Assembly: GCA_964547995.1 (NCBI GenBank)
Contig: CAZJRB010000190.1
Span: 1 to 7,042 of the forward strand
From: CAZJRB01 sp964547995
GTDB lineage: Bacteria > Planctomycetota > Planctomycetia > Pirellulales > Thermoguttaceae
DNA length: 7,042 nucleotides
Reading direction: 5' to 3'
Under the pieces are notes generated by a model, which saw only the letters and a program-made list of their open reading frames with translations, did no database searches and was not told the origin of the DNA. The translations under genes were made by a program, and so were the position numbers. Each line of letters begins with the position of its first letter. Positions within the stretch are counted from its first letter, which is position 1. Of the stretch, positions 1 to 6,630 are shown in pieces.

Positions 1-132
1 TTCAAAGAAACTGCCGTAAAAAAAGAGCCACACTAAGTCTTTGGACAGGCACTAGATAGAGTATCCTGGGGAACATCGTTCTGCCCTCTTTCTACTCATA
101 GTCAAGTTATGAATGAAAACGTATTTTGGATA
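1..132. other. Intergenic sequence at left edge, no gene seen
   Basis: No coding region is supported here. An open frame begins at 109 with ATG and runs to 336, but it has no ribosome binding site, its composition is nondescript and it overlaps the start of the well-supported gene at 329. A TGGACA hexamer (42-47) resembles a -35 box, but the nearest -10-like hexamer, TATCCT (62-67), is only 14 bases away, so I do not call a promoter. The promoter of the 329 gene probably lies in this stretch or just outside the window. Confidence 0.5.
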
Positions 133-259
133 GCGGACACGGCAGTCTTCGAACTGCGCCTAGACGCCCACTCCTTCGGGTGGGGCGATTGCGGGGTTGC
201 TGTCTTTCCGTCCGCATCTGCCGGGGCAATGTTTCAAGCCGCGGCGGCTGGCTTTTTTT
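133..259 (+). promoter_or_regulatory. Possibly structured 5' leader with attenuator-like end
   Basis: Several inverted repeats are nested in order. GCGGAC (133-138) can pair with GTCCGC (210-215) and enclose two hairpins: GCAGT/ACTGC around CTTCGA (142-157), and CGCCCAC/GTGGGGCG around a TTCG-containing loop with one bulged G (165-187). Downstream comes AGCCG-CGG-CGGCT (237-249), then GGC and seven T (253-259), before the ribosome binding site at 315. This order (branched fold, terminator-like hairpin, gene) resembles a leader-attenuation arrangement. I do not recognise a known riboswitch class, no covariation can be seen from one sequence, and GC-rich DNA makes short stems common. Confidence 0.22.
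237..259 (+). terminator. Terminator-like hairpin plus T7 in leader
   Basis: A five-pair GC-rich stem AGCCG/CGGCT with a CGG loop (237-249) is followed by GGC and a run of seven T (253-259). The T run is the longest in this leader. The short stem and the three bases between stem and T run make it weak as an intrinsic terminator. It could end transcription coming from the left or act as an attenuator for the gene at 329. Confidence 0.28.
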
Positions 260-314
260 CCCGAAACGTGCAATACTGGGAAACACTGGGGGAGACTTCT
301 GCAGGCCCTTTTTC

Positions 315-331
315 GGGGAGGCATGCCCATG
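315..331 (+). promoter_or_regulatory. Ribosome binding site deciding between two in-frame ATGs
   Basis: GGGGAGG at 315-321 is a strong Shine-Dalgarno match. It lies seven bases before the ATG at 329 but only one base before the in-frame ATG at 323, so 329 is the better start. The open frame reaches back to an ATG at 197, but that start has no such site. Confidence 0.7.
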
Positions 332-2941
332 GCTGACGAGAAAAAGGATGAAACCTCCGGCGAGGAGGAATCGGATTTATGGATCGAGTCCGAGCCGGAG
401 TCGGACTCGGAATTCAATCTGGACTTCGAGTCGGGGGCTGATTCGGACTTCAAGCTGGACCTGGAGTCCGGGTCCGAACCGGAGCCGGGACCCGAATCGG
501 AACCCGAGCCGGAGTCGAGCCCGGAACCTGAAACGGAGACGCAGCCATCAAGCGGCGGTCCCGCCAAAGAAACGGGCGGAGATTCCTTCTTGGACGCCTT
601 CATGGAAGATGCCCTCGCGGAGAAAAGCGAAGAAGGTGAGACGGGTGGCTCGCTGGGGGCGTCTTTGGGCGCCGTCGCGGGGAGCGACGAAGAAAGCGAT
701 ACCGGCGGTTCACTGGGGATGTCCTTGGAGGGTGTCGCCGAGGCGGAGGAAGACACGTACAAAACTGCCGGGGAGGAGGAGGAGGAACAGGGCTCACCAC
801 TGGACAAACCGTCCGAAGCGGTTGCGGAAAAGAAGAAGATACCGCTGAGTGAATGGTTTAAGAAGAACCCCAAAGCGGCGATCGGCATTGGGGCGGGTGG
901 AGGTTTGGTGCTGATTCTGGTCCTGTTGTTTGCAACGGGTATAATTGGGGGGAAGAAGAAGAAGAAACGCCGGGCGCCTCCTCCGGTGGCCGCCAGACCC
1001 ACTCCCCCGCCTCAACCCGCCCCGCCCGCCAAGGTCCCGCCCGGCAAACAAGGGACGACTCCCGCCAAGGGTAAGCAGCCCGCTGAAGGTGAGGCTGCTG
1101 CCGGAGGTGAAAAAACGAAAGAGGGCGAAAAGACAAAGCCTGAAGAAACCGAGCCGGAGAAACCGAGCCGGCCCGAAAACGTCGCCGAGTGGGTCAAGGA
1201 ACACTACTTCTCGGCCCGGGCGGAGGGCGATCCTAAGCTGCCCGAAGCGGTTGAGCAGTTCGGAAAACGGTTTGCCGACAGCGCGCCGGCGGCCCAGATG
1301 TTGGCCGACTTGCTGGCACCCCCAAAGGAAGAGGAAGTCGACCCGAAGAACCCGCACCCGCGACGGCGGCCCGTCCGAGGAGGTCCCGCGACACTCATCG
1401 AAGCGGTTGTGACCGCGCTGGAAGCCAACACGACCCCGGAATCCCGGACAATACTCAAAGATCTCCTGGCAGGAAACCGCCCCGTCGAAGACGACAAGAA
1501 AACGGTCGATGTTGTTTTGAAGACGTTGGCAGGGCATCCTTCGACGGGTAATCAGGTGATTCTCTATCAGGTGTTGACGCAACCGGAGAAGTTTCGCGCG
1601 GAATCCGCGGGGTCCGTGGGGACCGCGGGACCTGCGGGATCCACGGAAGACGTAACGGCCGGGGGTCTCCGAAAACAGGTTTTCACGCTCGTCCAACCGA
1701 TCGCCTCCGACCAATTCCGCACGGCGTTGGCGAAGTTCGTCTGCCAACCGAATCTTCCGCCCGACCAGCGGGAAAAATTCGGCAAGTTTCTCGAAACGAA
1801 CCTGCCTGAAAACGCGGGCGCCCAACTCGTCTTTTACCAACAGCCTGAAATCGACGATAAACTCTTGAAGACTCTGGAAAAGCAGTTGACCGGTTTCAGC
1901 TCCGAGTCGCTGGGGAAGCTGCTGGGGGTGAAGGCGTCGACGGCGGCCGGCCGCGCGGCTCGACGCCCGCTGGTCCGGCACGTTCCCGGCGCAAAGGCGC
2001 CGGAAGAAGACCCCGATTTGCCATATCGCGTCGCGGCGCAACTTTGGTCTCCGGCGAGCGTCAGTTTCCTGGAAGGCCGCGTTCGACAAACCAAGTCGCT
2101 GGAAAGACAGGCCCAGGTTCTCGCGTTTGCATCTACCTTTCCGACGGATTCGATGCGTTCCACCTTGTACGGGATTTTGGACAAGAACTGGGACGACGGA
2201 CCGGCCGAGTTGGTGAAAGCGAACCAGGGGTTGATCACCGATCCGGGGTTCTTGGTCCTGGTGAAGTTGCTTCCCCGTGAAATGCCGAAGAACGCGCGAT
2301 CGGCCCGTCCCGGCGCCCGTCCCGCCGTCAGGCCGGCCCCCCGGTCGGGAGCCCGGCCCGGCAGTGCTCAGGCCTTGCGAGAAGCGGCCGAAGCGGCCAG
2401 GCAGGCCGAGCAGCGGCGCGAACAGGCGAAATTGGATTGGATGACCGCCTCGCGTGATCTGGCCTGTAGTTGGTGCGACGTGCTCAATGCCGCCGCCGGA
2501 GAAAAAGGGCAATCCGCACCGGCCAACCCGGAACCGGTCCGGAACCTGCCGTTCCAGATCTCGAAGAATGCCGAGATCGTGGCCGAATATCACGTCCGCT
2601 GGCCCAACAACCAGACCCGGGCCATGTTGCCGGGCGTGGCGCTCGGCCCGCTCGATATGCACTATGTCCGCACCGAGCAGAAACTCCCGCAGAGGGAACG
2701 CACGAAACTCCTGGGCTTTTACACCCGCCAGTTGAGGTTTCGCGGCGATCCGTGTCCCGCTCCCGGCAGAAATGGGGGCTGGATCGAGAGTTTTCGTGCC
2801 GTTTCCGAACGCCGCACCATGCGGTCCATCGACGTATTCTTCTCCGAGGGCGTCCGGGACCCCGATGCGGATCCCGAAGAAGGCGACCCCGTCATTGTGG
2901 AAATTCTCTCCGTCGAGATGCTCGATCCGCGAAGAACGTAG
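329..2941 (+). CDS. Large acidic single-pass membrane protein, unknown function
   Basis: This gene encodes 870 residues; I do not recognise the family. Residues 1-75 are almost entirely Asp, Glu, Ser, Pro and Gly, and residues 105-144 hold two 20-residue repeats starting TGGSLG. One clear transmembrane helix (about 183-208) is preceded by KKNPK and followed by KKKKKRR. With positive charge on both sides and no signal peptide, the topology is uncertain. Residues about 216-281 form a Pro/Ala then Lys/Glu linker. From 282 on, repeated amphipathic helices suggest an alpha-solenoid-like fold, with a charged Ala/Arg/Glu-rich helix (about 682-710) that may be a coiled coil. The last 120 residues look more beta-rich. 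No catalytic motif is visible. Acidic Ser/Asp tails before a single membrane helix are familiar from planctomycete proteins, so a lineage-specific scaffold or envelope protein is an inference. The gene is convergent with the response regulator, whose stop lies 35 bases away. A 734-codon antisense frame covers most of it but looks like a shadow. Confidence 0.85.
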   Translation: MADEKKDETSGEEESDLWIESEPESDSEFNLDFESGADSDFKLDLESGSEPEPGPESEPEPESSPEPETETQPSSGGPAKETGGDSFLDAFMEDALAEKSEEGETGGSLGASLGAVAGSDEESDTGGSLGMSLEGVAEAEEDTYKTAGEEEEEQGSPLDKPSEAVAEKKKIPLSEWFKKNPKAAIGIGAGGGLVLILVLLFATGIIGGKKKKKRRAPPPVAARPTPPPQPAPPAKVPPGKQGTTPAKGKQPAEGEAAAGGEKTKEGEKTKPEETEPEKPSRPENVAEWVKEHYFSARAEGDPKLPEAVEQFGKRFADSAPAAQMLADLLAPPKEEEVDPKNPHPRRRPVRGGPATLIEAVVTALEANTTPESRTILKDLLAGNRPVEDDKKTVDVVLKTLAGHPSTGNQVILYQVLTQPEKFRAESAGSVGTAGPAGSTEDVTAGGLRKQVFTLVQPIASDQFRTALAKFVCQPNLPPDQREKFGKFLETNLPENAGAQLVFYQQPEIDDKLLKTLEKQLTGFSSESLGKLLGVKASTAAGRAARRPLVRHVPGAKAPEEDPDLPYRVAAQLWSPASVSFLEGRVRQTKSLERQAQVLAFASTFPTDSMRSTLYGILDKNWDDGPAELVKANQGLITDPGFLVLVKLLPREMPKNARSARPGARPAVRPAPRSGARPGSAQALREAAEAARQAEQRREQAKLDWMTASRDLACSWCDVLNAAAGEKGQSAPANPEPVRNLPFQISKNAEIVAEYHVRWPNNQTRAMLPGVALGPLDMHYVRTEQKLPQRERTKLLGFYTRQLRFRGDPCPAPGRNGGWIESFRAVSERRTMRSIDVFFSEGVRDPDADPEEGDPVIVEILSVEMLDPRRT
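641..760 (+). repeat. Two tandem 60-base coding repeats
   Basis: Two adjacent 60-base units (641-700 and 701-760) encode TGGSLGASLGAVAGSDEESD and TGGSLGMSLEGVAEAEEDTY. They lie in the disordered N-terminal part of the membrane protein, just after its acidic stretch. The first half of each unit is better conserved than the second. Confidence 0.6.
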
Positions 2942-2968
2942 GAAGAGGGAAGAAGGAAGAAGGAAAAG
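2941..2968 (+). repeat. Four tandem 7-base purine repeats
   Basis: GGAAGAG, GGAAGAA, GGAAGAA and GGAAAAG follow each other without a gap. They start on the last base of the TAG stop of the membrane-protein gene and fill most of the short space between the two convergent genes. No terminator hairpin is visible in this gap. Confidence 0.75.
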
Positions 2969-2975
2969 TAGGCCC

Positions 2976-3422
2976 TTACCCCGTCGGTCCTGAGGCATCT
3001 TCCACCCCGTCGATGTAGCGGCGGAGCCGATCGAGCTCGTCGGTGACCTGCCGCAGTCGGAGCATGTTATCGACGCGCTTGAGGAGTTCGATCTTGTTGA
3101 TCGGCTTGCTCAAGAAGTCGTCGCACCCGCAGGCGACCGCTTTTTCGATGTCGCCCAACTCGTTCAGGGCGGTTACCATTAGGATCATGATTCCCTTGGT
3201 GGCGGGATCGCCTTTGAGTGTCTTGCAGACCTCGAAACCGCTGAGCTTGGGCATCATGATGTCCAGCAAAATGAGGTCCGGCCGGAACTCGGCCACCTTG
3301 TCGAGTGTTTCGCGCCCGTCGACGGCAATAGCGATATCACAATCCGTATCGCTGAGATACGCTTCCAGCAGCTCGACGTTGGTCATGTTGTCATCGGCAA
3401 TGAGAATCCTACTTTTGGACAT
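2976..3422 (-). CDS. Stand-alone response regulator receiver (REC) protein
   Basis: This is a 148-residue single-domain response regulator, expected to take a phosphoryl group from a histidine kinase and pass the signal by protein contact. All REC signature residues are present: the acidic pair D10-D11 in ILIADDN, the phospho-acceptor D54 in LILLDIMMP, T84 in MVTALN and K107 in FLSKPIN. The sequence resembles the receiver part of PleD-type regulators, but there is no output domain. After residue 120 only a charged helix (RQVTDELDRLRRYIDG) follows, possibly a short coiled coil for dimer or partner contact. I chose the ATG at 3422 because AGGG (3429-3432) lies six bases before it; the in-frame ATG at 3428 overlaps that site. 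No kinase is in the window, so its partner is unknown. A putative promoter precedes it, which suggests it is transcribed independently of the PrsW remnant. Confidence 0.93.
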   Translation of the reverse strand: MSKSRILIADDNMTNVELLEAYLSDTDCDIAIAVDGRETLDKVAEFRPDLILLDIMMPKLSGFEVCKTLKGDPATKGIMILMVTALNELGDIEKAVACGCDDFLSKPINKIELLKRVDNMLRLRQVTDELDRLRRYIDGVEDASGPTG

Positions 3423-3454
3423 GGGCATCCCTACTTGGTTCCTGGACAGCAAAA

Positions 3455-3468
3455 GAGGTCAGAGGTCA
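3455..3468. repeat. Two tandem 7-base repeats upstream of response regulator
   Basis: GAGGTCA occurs twice in direct succession (3455-3461 and 3462-3468; TGACCTC twice on the transcribed strand). The pair sits close to the predicted transcription start of the response regulator and could equally be an operator half-site pair or a neutral short tandem repeat. Confidence 0.6.
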
Positions 3469-3475
3469 GGAGACG

Positions 3476-3504
3476 ATTATACGGTTTTCGGGCAGCAATG
3501 GGAA
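3476..3504 (-). promoter_or_regulatory. Putative sigma-70-type promoter for response regulator
   Basis: Read on the - strand, TATAAT (3476-3481) is a perfect -10 box. It is preceded by 17 bases and TTCCCA (3499-3504), which matches the -35 consensus at four of six positions. Transcription would start near 3469 and give a leader of about 47 bases to the ATG at 3422. Confidence 0.45.
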
Positions 3505-3522
3505 GGGGCTCCCGGAATCGTG

Positions 3523-3541
3523 TAAAGCCGTTTAGAACGGC
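3523..3541 (-). terminator. Short hairpin at the PrsW stop codon, weak terminator
   Basis: GCCGTT (3527-3532) and AACGGC (3536-3541) form a perfect six-pair inverted repeat around three bases. On the - strand the hairpin overlaps the TAA stop of the PrsW remnant and is followed by TTTACA. The short T run makes termination uncertain, but the position between the PrsW end and the next promoter is right. Confidence 0.35.
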
Positions 3542-3967
3542 AGAAGCGCCCAGACCATTGCCGCGAAGTTGTACGTTCCATGGATAATCATGGCGGCTGC
3601 AAACAGCGGGAAAGCGGCTGCCAGGTTGGCCGGCCGGCCGCTGCGGCGTTGCCGCCGCCAAACGCGCACCAGGCCGAGCGAAGCGATCGTTGCACACCCC
3701 GCGTGGAGCGATGTGCAAACGACCCAGCGGAAAGCGGCCAGGGCCTCCACGTTCTGAACGCCCGAGGCGCGAAAATACAGATGGATGTATACCAGGTTCT
3801 CAATCGTTGCAAACAGGAGCCCGGAGACGATTCCCGCAAAGATGAATTGCCAGCCGGCGAACAGCCGGTAGGGCTTCTTCTCGAGCAGATAGATCATGCC
3901 CGACTGCTTGAGCAACTCCTCGACGACCGGCCCGAAAACGATCACGTAGATCGCACCGCCGACACCC
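3532..3967 (-). pseudogene. PrsW-family intramembrane metalloprotease, 5' truncated
   Basis: The protein end resembles PrsW-type membrane proteases (peptidase family M82), whose best-known member cleaves the anti-sigma factor RsiW. Four hydrophobic segments remain. The family's EExxK signature is seen as EELLK (3907-3921), FxxxE as FATIE (F at 3811-3813, E at 3799-3801), and metal-ligand-type histidines occur in LHAG (3703-3705) and HGTYN (3580-3582). The last motif has Asn where HxxxD has Asp. Family members normally have more membrane segments before EExxK. Here only about 14 residues precede it before the sequence turns into RHS-coding DNA on the other strand. The frame continues to a GTG at 4020, but those extra residues are antisense to RHS repeats and have no ribosome binding site. 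I therefore read it as a gene whose front was replaced, probably inactive. A chimeric assembly would give the same picture. Confidence 0.72.
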
Positions 3968-3978
3968 GGGCGGTCGAC
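3958..3978. other. Head-on junction between PrsW and RHS sequence
   Basis: Left of about 3967 the - strand reads as PrsW family (GGAIYVIVFGPVVEEL). From about 3973 the + strand reads as RHS repeat (VDRQGRVRDYGYD). Neither gene has its own 5' end, so both are broken at the same place. No insertion-sequence ends, target duplications or long inverted repeats are visible at the boundary. Confidence 0.65.
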
Positions 3979-6630
3979 CGCCAGGGCCGCGTCCGCGACT
4001 ACGGCTACGACCTGCTCCACCGCGTCGTCACCGAAACCTGGTACGCCAACGTCGCCGATGCCGATGCAGAAGTCAATGACCTTAATACAATTCTGTACAC
4101 TTATGATGTGCTCGGCCGGCAGACGGGTGTTTCGGATGATGTCTCTGGATATACGTACACGTTCGATACCCTGGATCGAGTCACGAGCATCACAAGCAAC
4201 AATGTAGGTGCGCCGAGTGTCGTTCTGATGATTGATTATGGTACTCGACTGGATTCGCTTCGGACTTCTGTCGCCGCAACCATCGACGGCACGCCCGACT
4301 TCATCACGAGCTATACATACAACGAACGAGACGAGCTAACCCGCATCGAACAAACCGGCCAGACCGGCGGAAACGCCGTGGCCGACAAGCGAGTCGATCT
4401 GGCGTACGATGGGACCGGGCGCATCGTGACGATCGCCCGCTACTCGGATCTGGCGGGCACGCAACTTGTGGCGAGCACGGATTTCGTGTTCGATGAGTTG
4501 GGGCGTCTGACGGACCTCACCCATGCCCAAGGTGCAACGATTCTGGCCGACTACGGCTGGACGTTCGACGCGGCCGGGCGGCTTATTCAGCAGACGTCGC
4601 CCGATGGAACCGTGGATTACGGTTATGATGATACCGGCCAACTCATCGGGGCCGACTACCTCGGCGACTGGCAGTCGGACGAAGATTATCAATATGATGA
4701 CAACGGGAACCGCGTAGCCGCCAATGGTGATTCGTACAGTACGGGCGACTACAACCGGATGACGTTCGATGGGACCTATACGTACGAATATGATACTGAG
4801 GGCAACCGCACGGCTCGGTTCATTGATGTTGACACAAGCGGCACGCTCACAACCGGCGATACCGATGTCACCGAGTACACCTGGGACGTGGCGAACCGAC
4901 TGACGGCCATCATCAGCCGCACGACCGAAGGCGGCCCGGCGACCAAAATTGTCGATTACACGTACGACCTGTTCGGCCGCCGGATCGCCAAAAACCTCGA
5001 CAACGATGGCGACGGCACGGTTGACTACGCGGAGAGTTACGTTTACGATGAAACTGACATCGTACTCGATTTCGTCGACGACGGCGCCGGGACTGGCAGC
5101 AGTCTTGAACTATCGAAGCGTTATCTCTGGGGCCCCGCCGTGGATCAACTCTTAGCCCAAGAAGACGCTACCGGCACCGGCGCCCCCGCCGACATCACCT
5201 GGCCGCTAACCGACCACCTCGGCACCGTCCGCGACCTGGTCGACTCGGCCGCCGTCGTCCTGACCCACTACCAATACGACACCTTCGGCAACATAACCCT
5301 CGGCGACACAACGCTAACGCGTTACCTCTTCACCTCTCAGGAATACGACCTGGAATCCGGTCAATACTACTACGACGCCCGCTACTACGACCCCGCCACC
5401 GGCAAGTTTATCAATGAAGATATAATCGGCTTCGACGCGATGGACGCCAACTTCTACCGCTACGTTGGCAATGATCCCTCGGGCAGCGTGGACCCAGATG
5501 GCTTGAAGAACATTGGGATGACAATCCGACCCAGCAAAGCCGGATTTGACGTGGAACTGTACGACTATGACAACGACGAGGTAATCACGAGGATTTCTGG
5601 GAAAGGGCAAAATGAGTTATGGGCAGCGAAGAATGTTGCCCTGTACTTTATGAGAGGAGAGTTCAATCATAGGTTTGAAGGGTGTAACTTCAAGATTCAT
5701 ACCGCAAATAGGGCATTGTGTACGATCAAGTTCGTTTATACGGACGAGTCTAAGGAGCTAATCACCGACAATTACAAAAACCGGCTAATAGCTAATTATC
5801 CAATCAAAATGCCATGGAAGGGGCCCGCGCCCCCACCTCTTGGGCCGGCGCTCGGGATGATCGCCGGCGGGTCTGCAGGGGCCTTCGCGCCCGCACCCGC
5901 TGCGGGTCAAGTTGCATCCCAGGGCGCTCAAACGACCCCGAATCAGTTTTCCTCCGATCCTAGCAGTACATGGGCAGCGGACAAGCTCGGCGAGCTTCTA
6001 ATGCATGTCGGCGAGACAATGAGACTTGTCTACGCCGAGGACCCGGAAGCGATGGACAGATTCCAGAGTTGGCTTGGCTATGCGGGGATTTTCCCGTTCG
6101 GAGGCGACGTATTCGATCTTGTCAACGCCGGAATCTACTGGTATCGTGGCAAATACTCGGAAGCTAAGTGGTCCGTTGCCTATGCCGCTCCCGGCATCGG
6201 CACAGGGCTGTATATGTCGGCGAAGGTCGCCAAGCCGATGGCCGCCGAGGTCGCCAAACACGGCAGGAAACTCGTCGAGCAAACAACCGACTTTGTGAAG
6301 CGGATCGAGTGGGACATAAGCACGGCCGGTATGGGCCCAGGAGCACTTCGGTTACGAAAAGTTGCCCCAAAGACAGTTTCATCCCAAATCAAGAATCTTG
6401 GTGACGATGTTTCACGCTGGCTGGGGAAGGATGCCAAGGTAGTCAAAACTCCGACCGGGGATATCATCGTCCAATCGGCTGATGAATTGCGAGAAATTCG
6501 ATTTGATTTCAACCGCACATATCCGCATAAGAATCCACATACGCATGTGATCGAGTACAAGATGGTGAAGAACAAGAAAGTCGAAATCATGAATCGTAGA
6601 ATCTACCCATCAGGAGTTTCTCCCGAATGA
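3973..6630 (+). CDS. RHS/YD-repeat polymorphic toxin protein, 5' truncated
   Basis: RHS proteins form a hollow YD-repeat shell that encloses a C-terminal toxin, which is released by cleavage at the end of the core and delivered to competitors. About 885 codons remain. YD repeats run from RDYGYD (about 4009) through units such as FDELGRLTDL and YTYDLFGRRI. DHLGTVRD follows at 5212-5235, then the RHS core (YYDARYYDP to DPDGL, 5365-5505), with EDIIGF where EDPIGF is usual. After DPDGL comes a 374-residue variable end. The usual long N-terminal part, with signal peptide, PAAR or other delivery domain, is absent. The frame stays open to the left to 3580, but that part is antisense to PrsW and not RHS-like. 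In-frame candidates for reinitiation are GTG at 4108 and ATG at 4228, neither convincing. The start given here is where RHS similarity begins, not a start codon. It may be a silent tip donor rather than an expressed toxin. Confidence 0.85.
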   Translation, partial: VDRQGRVRDYGYDLLHRVVTETWYANVADADAEVNDLNTILYTYDVLGRQTGVSDDVSGYTYTFDTLDRVTSITSNNVGAPSVVLMIDYGTRLDSLRTSVAATIDGTPDFITSYTYNERDELTRIEQTGQTGGNAVADKRVDLAYDGTGRIVTIARYSDLAGTQLVASTDFVFDELGRLTDLTHAQGATILADYGWTFDAAGRLIQQTSPDGTVDYGYDDTGQLIGADYLGDWQSDEDYQYDDNGNRVAANGDSYSTGDYNRMTFDGTYTYEYDTEGNRTARFIDVDTSGTLTTGDTDVTEYTWDVANRLTAIISRTTEGGPATKIVDYTYDLFGRRIAKNLDNDGDGTVDYAESYVYDETDIVLDFVDDGAGTGSSLELSKRYLWGPAVDQLLAQEDATGTGAPADITWPLTDHLGTVRDLVDSAAVVLTHYQYDTFGNITLGDTTLTRYLFTSQEYDLESGQYYYDARYYDPATGKFINEDIIGFDAMDANFYRYVGNDPSGSVDPDGLKNIGMTIRPSKAGFDVELYDYDNDEVITRISGKGQNELWAAKNVALYFMRGEFNHRFEGCNFKIHTANRALCTIKFVYTDESKELITDNYKNRLIANYPIKMPWKGPAPPPLGPALGMIAGGSAGAFAPAPAAGQVASQGAQTTPNQFSSDPSSTWAADKLGELLMHVGETMRLVYAEDPEAMDRFQSWLGYAGIFPFGGDVFDLVNAGIYWYRGKYSEAKWSVAYAAPGIGTGLYMSAKVAKPMAAEVAKHGRKLVEQTTDFVKRIEWDISTAGMGPGALRLRKVAPKTVSSQIKNLGDDVSRWLGKDAKVVKTPTGDIIVQSADELREIRFDFNRTYPHKNPHTHVIEYKMVKNKKVEIMNRRIYPSGVSPE
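4744..4904 (+). repeat. RHS repeat segment duplicated at 6882-7042
   Basis: These 161 bases align without gaps to 6882-7042, 2138 bases downstream in the same orientation. By my hand count 27 bases differ (about 83% identity) and 5 of 53 complete codons change the residue, so most differences are synonymous. The match probably continues beyond the right edge of the window. Confidence 0.9.
4825..5034 (+). other. Two EF-hand-like loops within the YD repeats
   Basis: DNDGDGTVDYAE (4999-5034) fits the 12-residue EF-hand calcium loop exactly: Asp at 1, 3 and 5, Gly at 6, a hydrophobic residue at 8, Asp at 9 and Glu at 12. DVDTSGTLTTGD (4825-4860) fits less fully, with Ser at 5 and Asp at 12, and is kept in the second RHS copy as DVDESGTLSTGD (6963-6998). 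Calcium binding is inferred from the pattern only. Confidence 0.5.
5365..5505 (+). other. RHS-associated core with cleavage-site motif
   Basis: The segment encodes YYDARYYDPATG, KFINEDIIGFDAMDANFYRY and VGNDPSGSVDPDGL, the conserved end of RHS shells. In studied RHS proteins the core acts as an aspartyl self-protease and cuts just after the DPxGL motif (here 5491-5505), freeing the C-terminal toxin. It marks the border between the conserved body and the variable tip. Confidence 0.9.
5506..6630 (+). other. Variable C-terminal tip: pre-toxin linker and candidate toxin
   Basis: This 374-residue extension has three parts. The first (5506-5820) is an unrecognised mixed domain in relatively AT-rich DNA, followed by a Pro/Ala/Gly linker. 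The second (about 6079-6231) holds FPFGGDVFDLVNAGIYWYRG and YAAPGIGTG, a pattern I know as the hydrophobic pre-toxin region of many polymorphic toxins. The third (about 6388-6627) is the likely toxin. It contains REIRFDFN, PHKNPHTHVIEY and RRIYPSG, with three clustered histidines (6526-6546) as candidate catalytic or metal-binding residues. An RFDxN, PHxNPHxH, IYPxxV series recurs at the ends of polymorphic toxins, and a small nuclease fold is plausible, but I cannot name the family with confidence. The lower GC content compared with the core fits separate acquisition. Confidence 0.65.
6612..6629 (+). promoter_or_regulatory. Ribosome binding site and ATGA coupling of the immunity gene
   Basis: AGGAG (6612-6616) lies ten bases before the ATG at 6627, and this ATG overlaps the TGA stop of the RHS gene. 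The arrangement supports 6627 rather than the in-frame ATG at 6648 and suggests translational coupling of toxin and partner. Confidence 0.65.

Noticed and set aside
42..67. TGGACA / TATCCT promoter candidate
   Set aside because: The spacer is only 14 bases and the -10 box matches four of six positions, too weak to call.
130..190. tRNA-like look of the hairpins with TTCGA loop
   Set aside because: The GTTCGAA-like loop on the - strand has a six-base loop for its perfect stem, and no acceptor stem, D arm or anticodon arm can be assembled around it.
109..336. 75-codon frame upstream of the membrane-protein gene
   Set aside because: There is no ribosome binding site before its ATG, no recognisable features, and it overlaps the well-supported start at 329. 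A leader peptide cannot be excluded but nothing supports it.
794..2998. Long 734-codon open frame on the - strand
   Set aside because: It is the antisense of the membrane-protein gene. It lacks recognisable domains and a convincing ribosome binding site. The + strand protein has coherent structure (acidic tail, membrane helix, linker, helical domain), and long antisense frames are common in GC-rich genes.
3580..3972. In-frame extension of the RHS gene to the left
   Set aside because: This part is antisense to the PrsW motifs (EELLK, FATIE, HGTYN) and has no RHS or signal-peptide character. The open frame is a by-product of the junction.
3968..4020. Extension of the PrsW remnant to a GTG at 4020
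   Set aside because: It is antisense to clear RHS repeat coding and has no ribosome binding site before the GTG.
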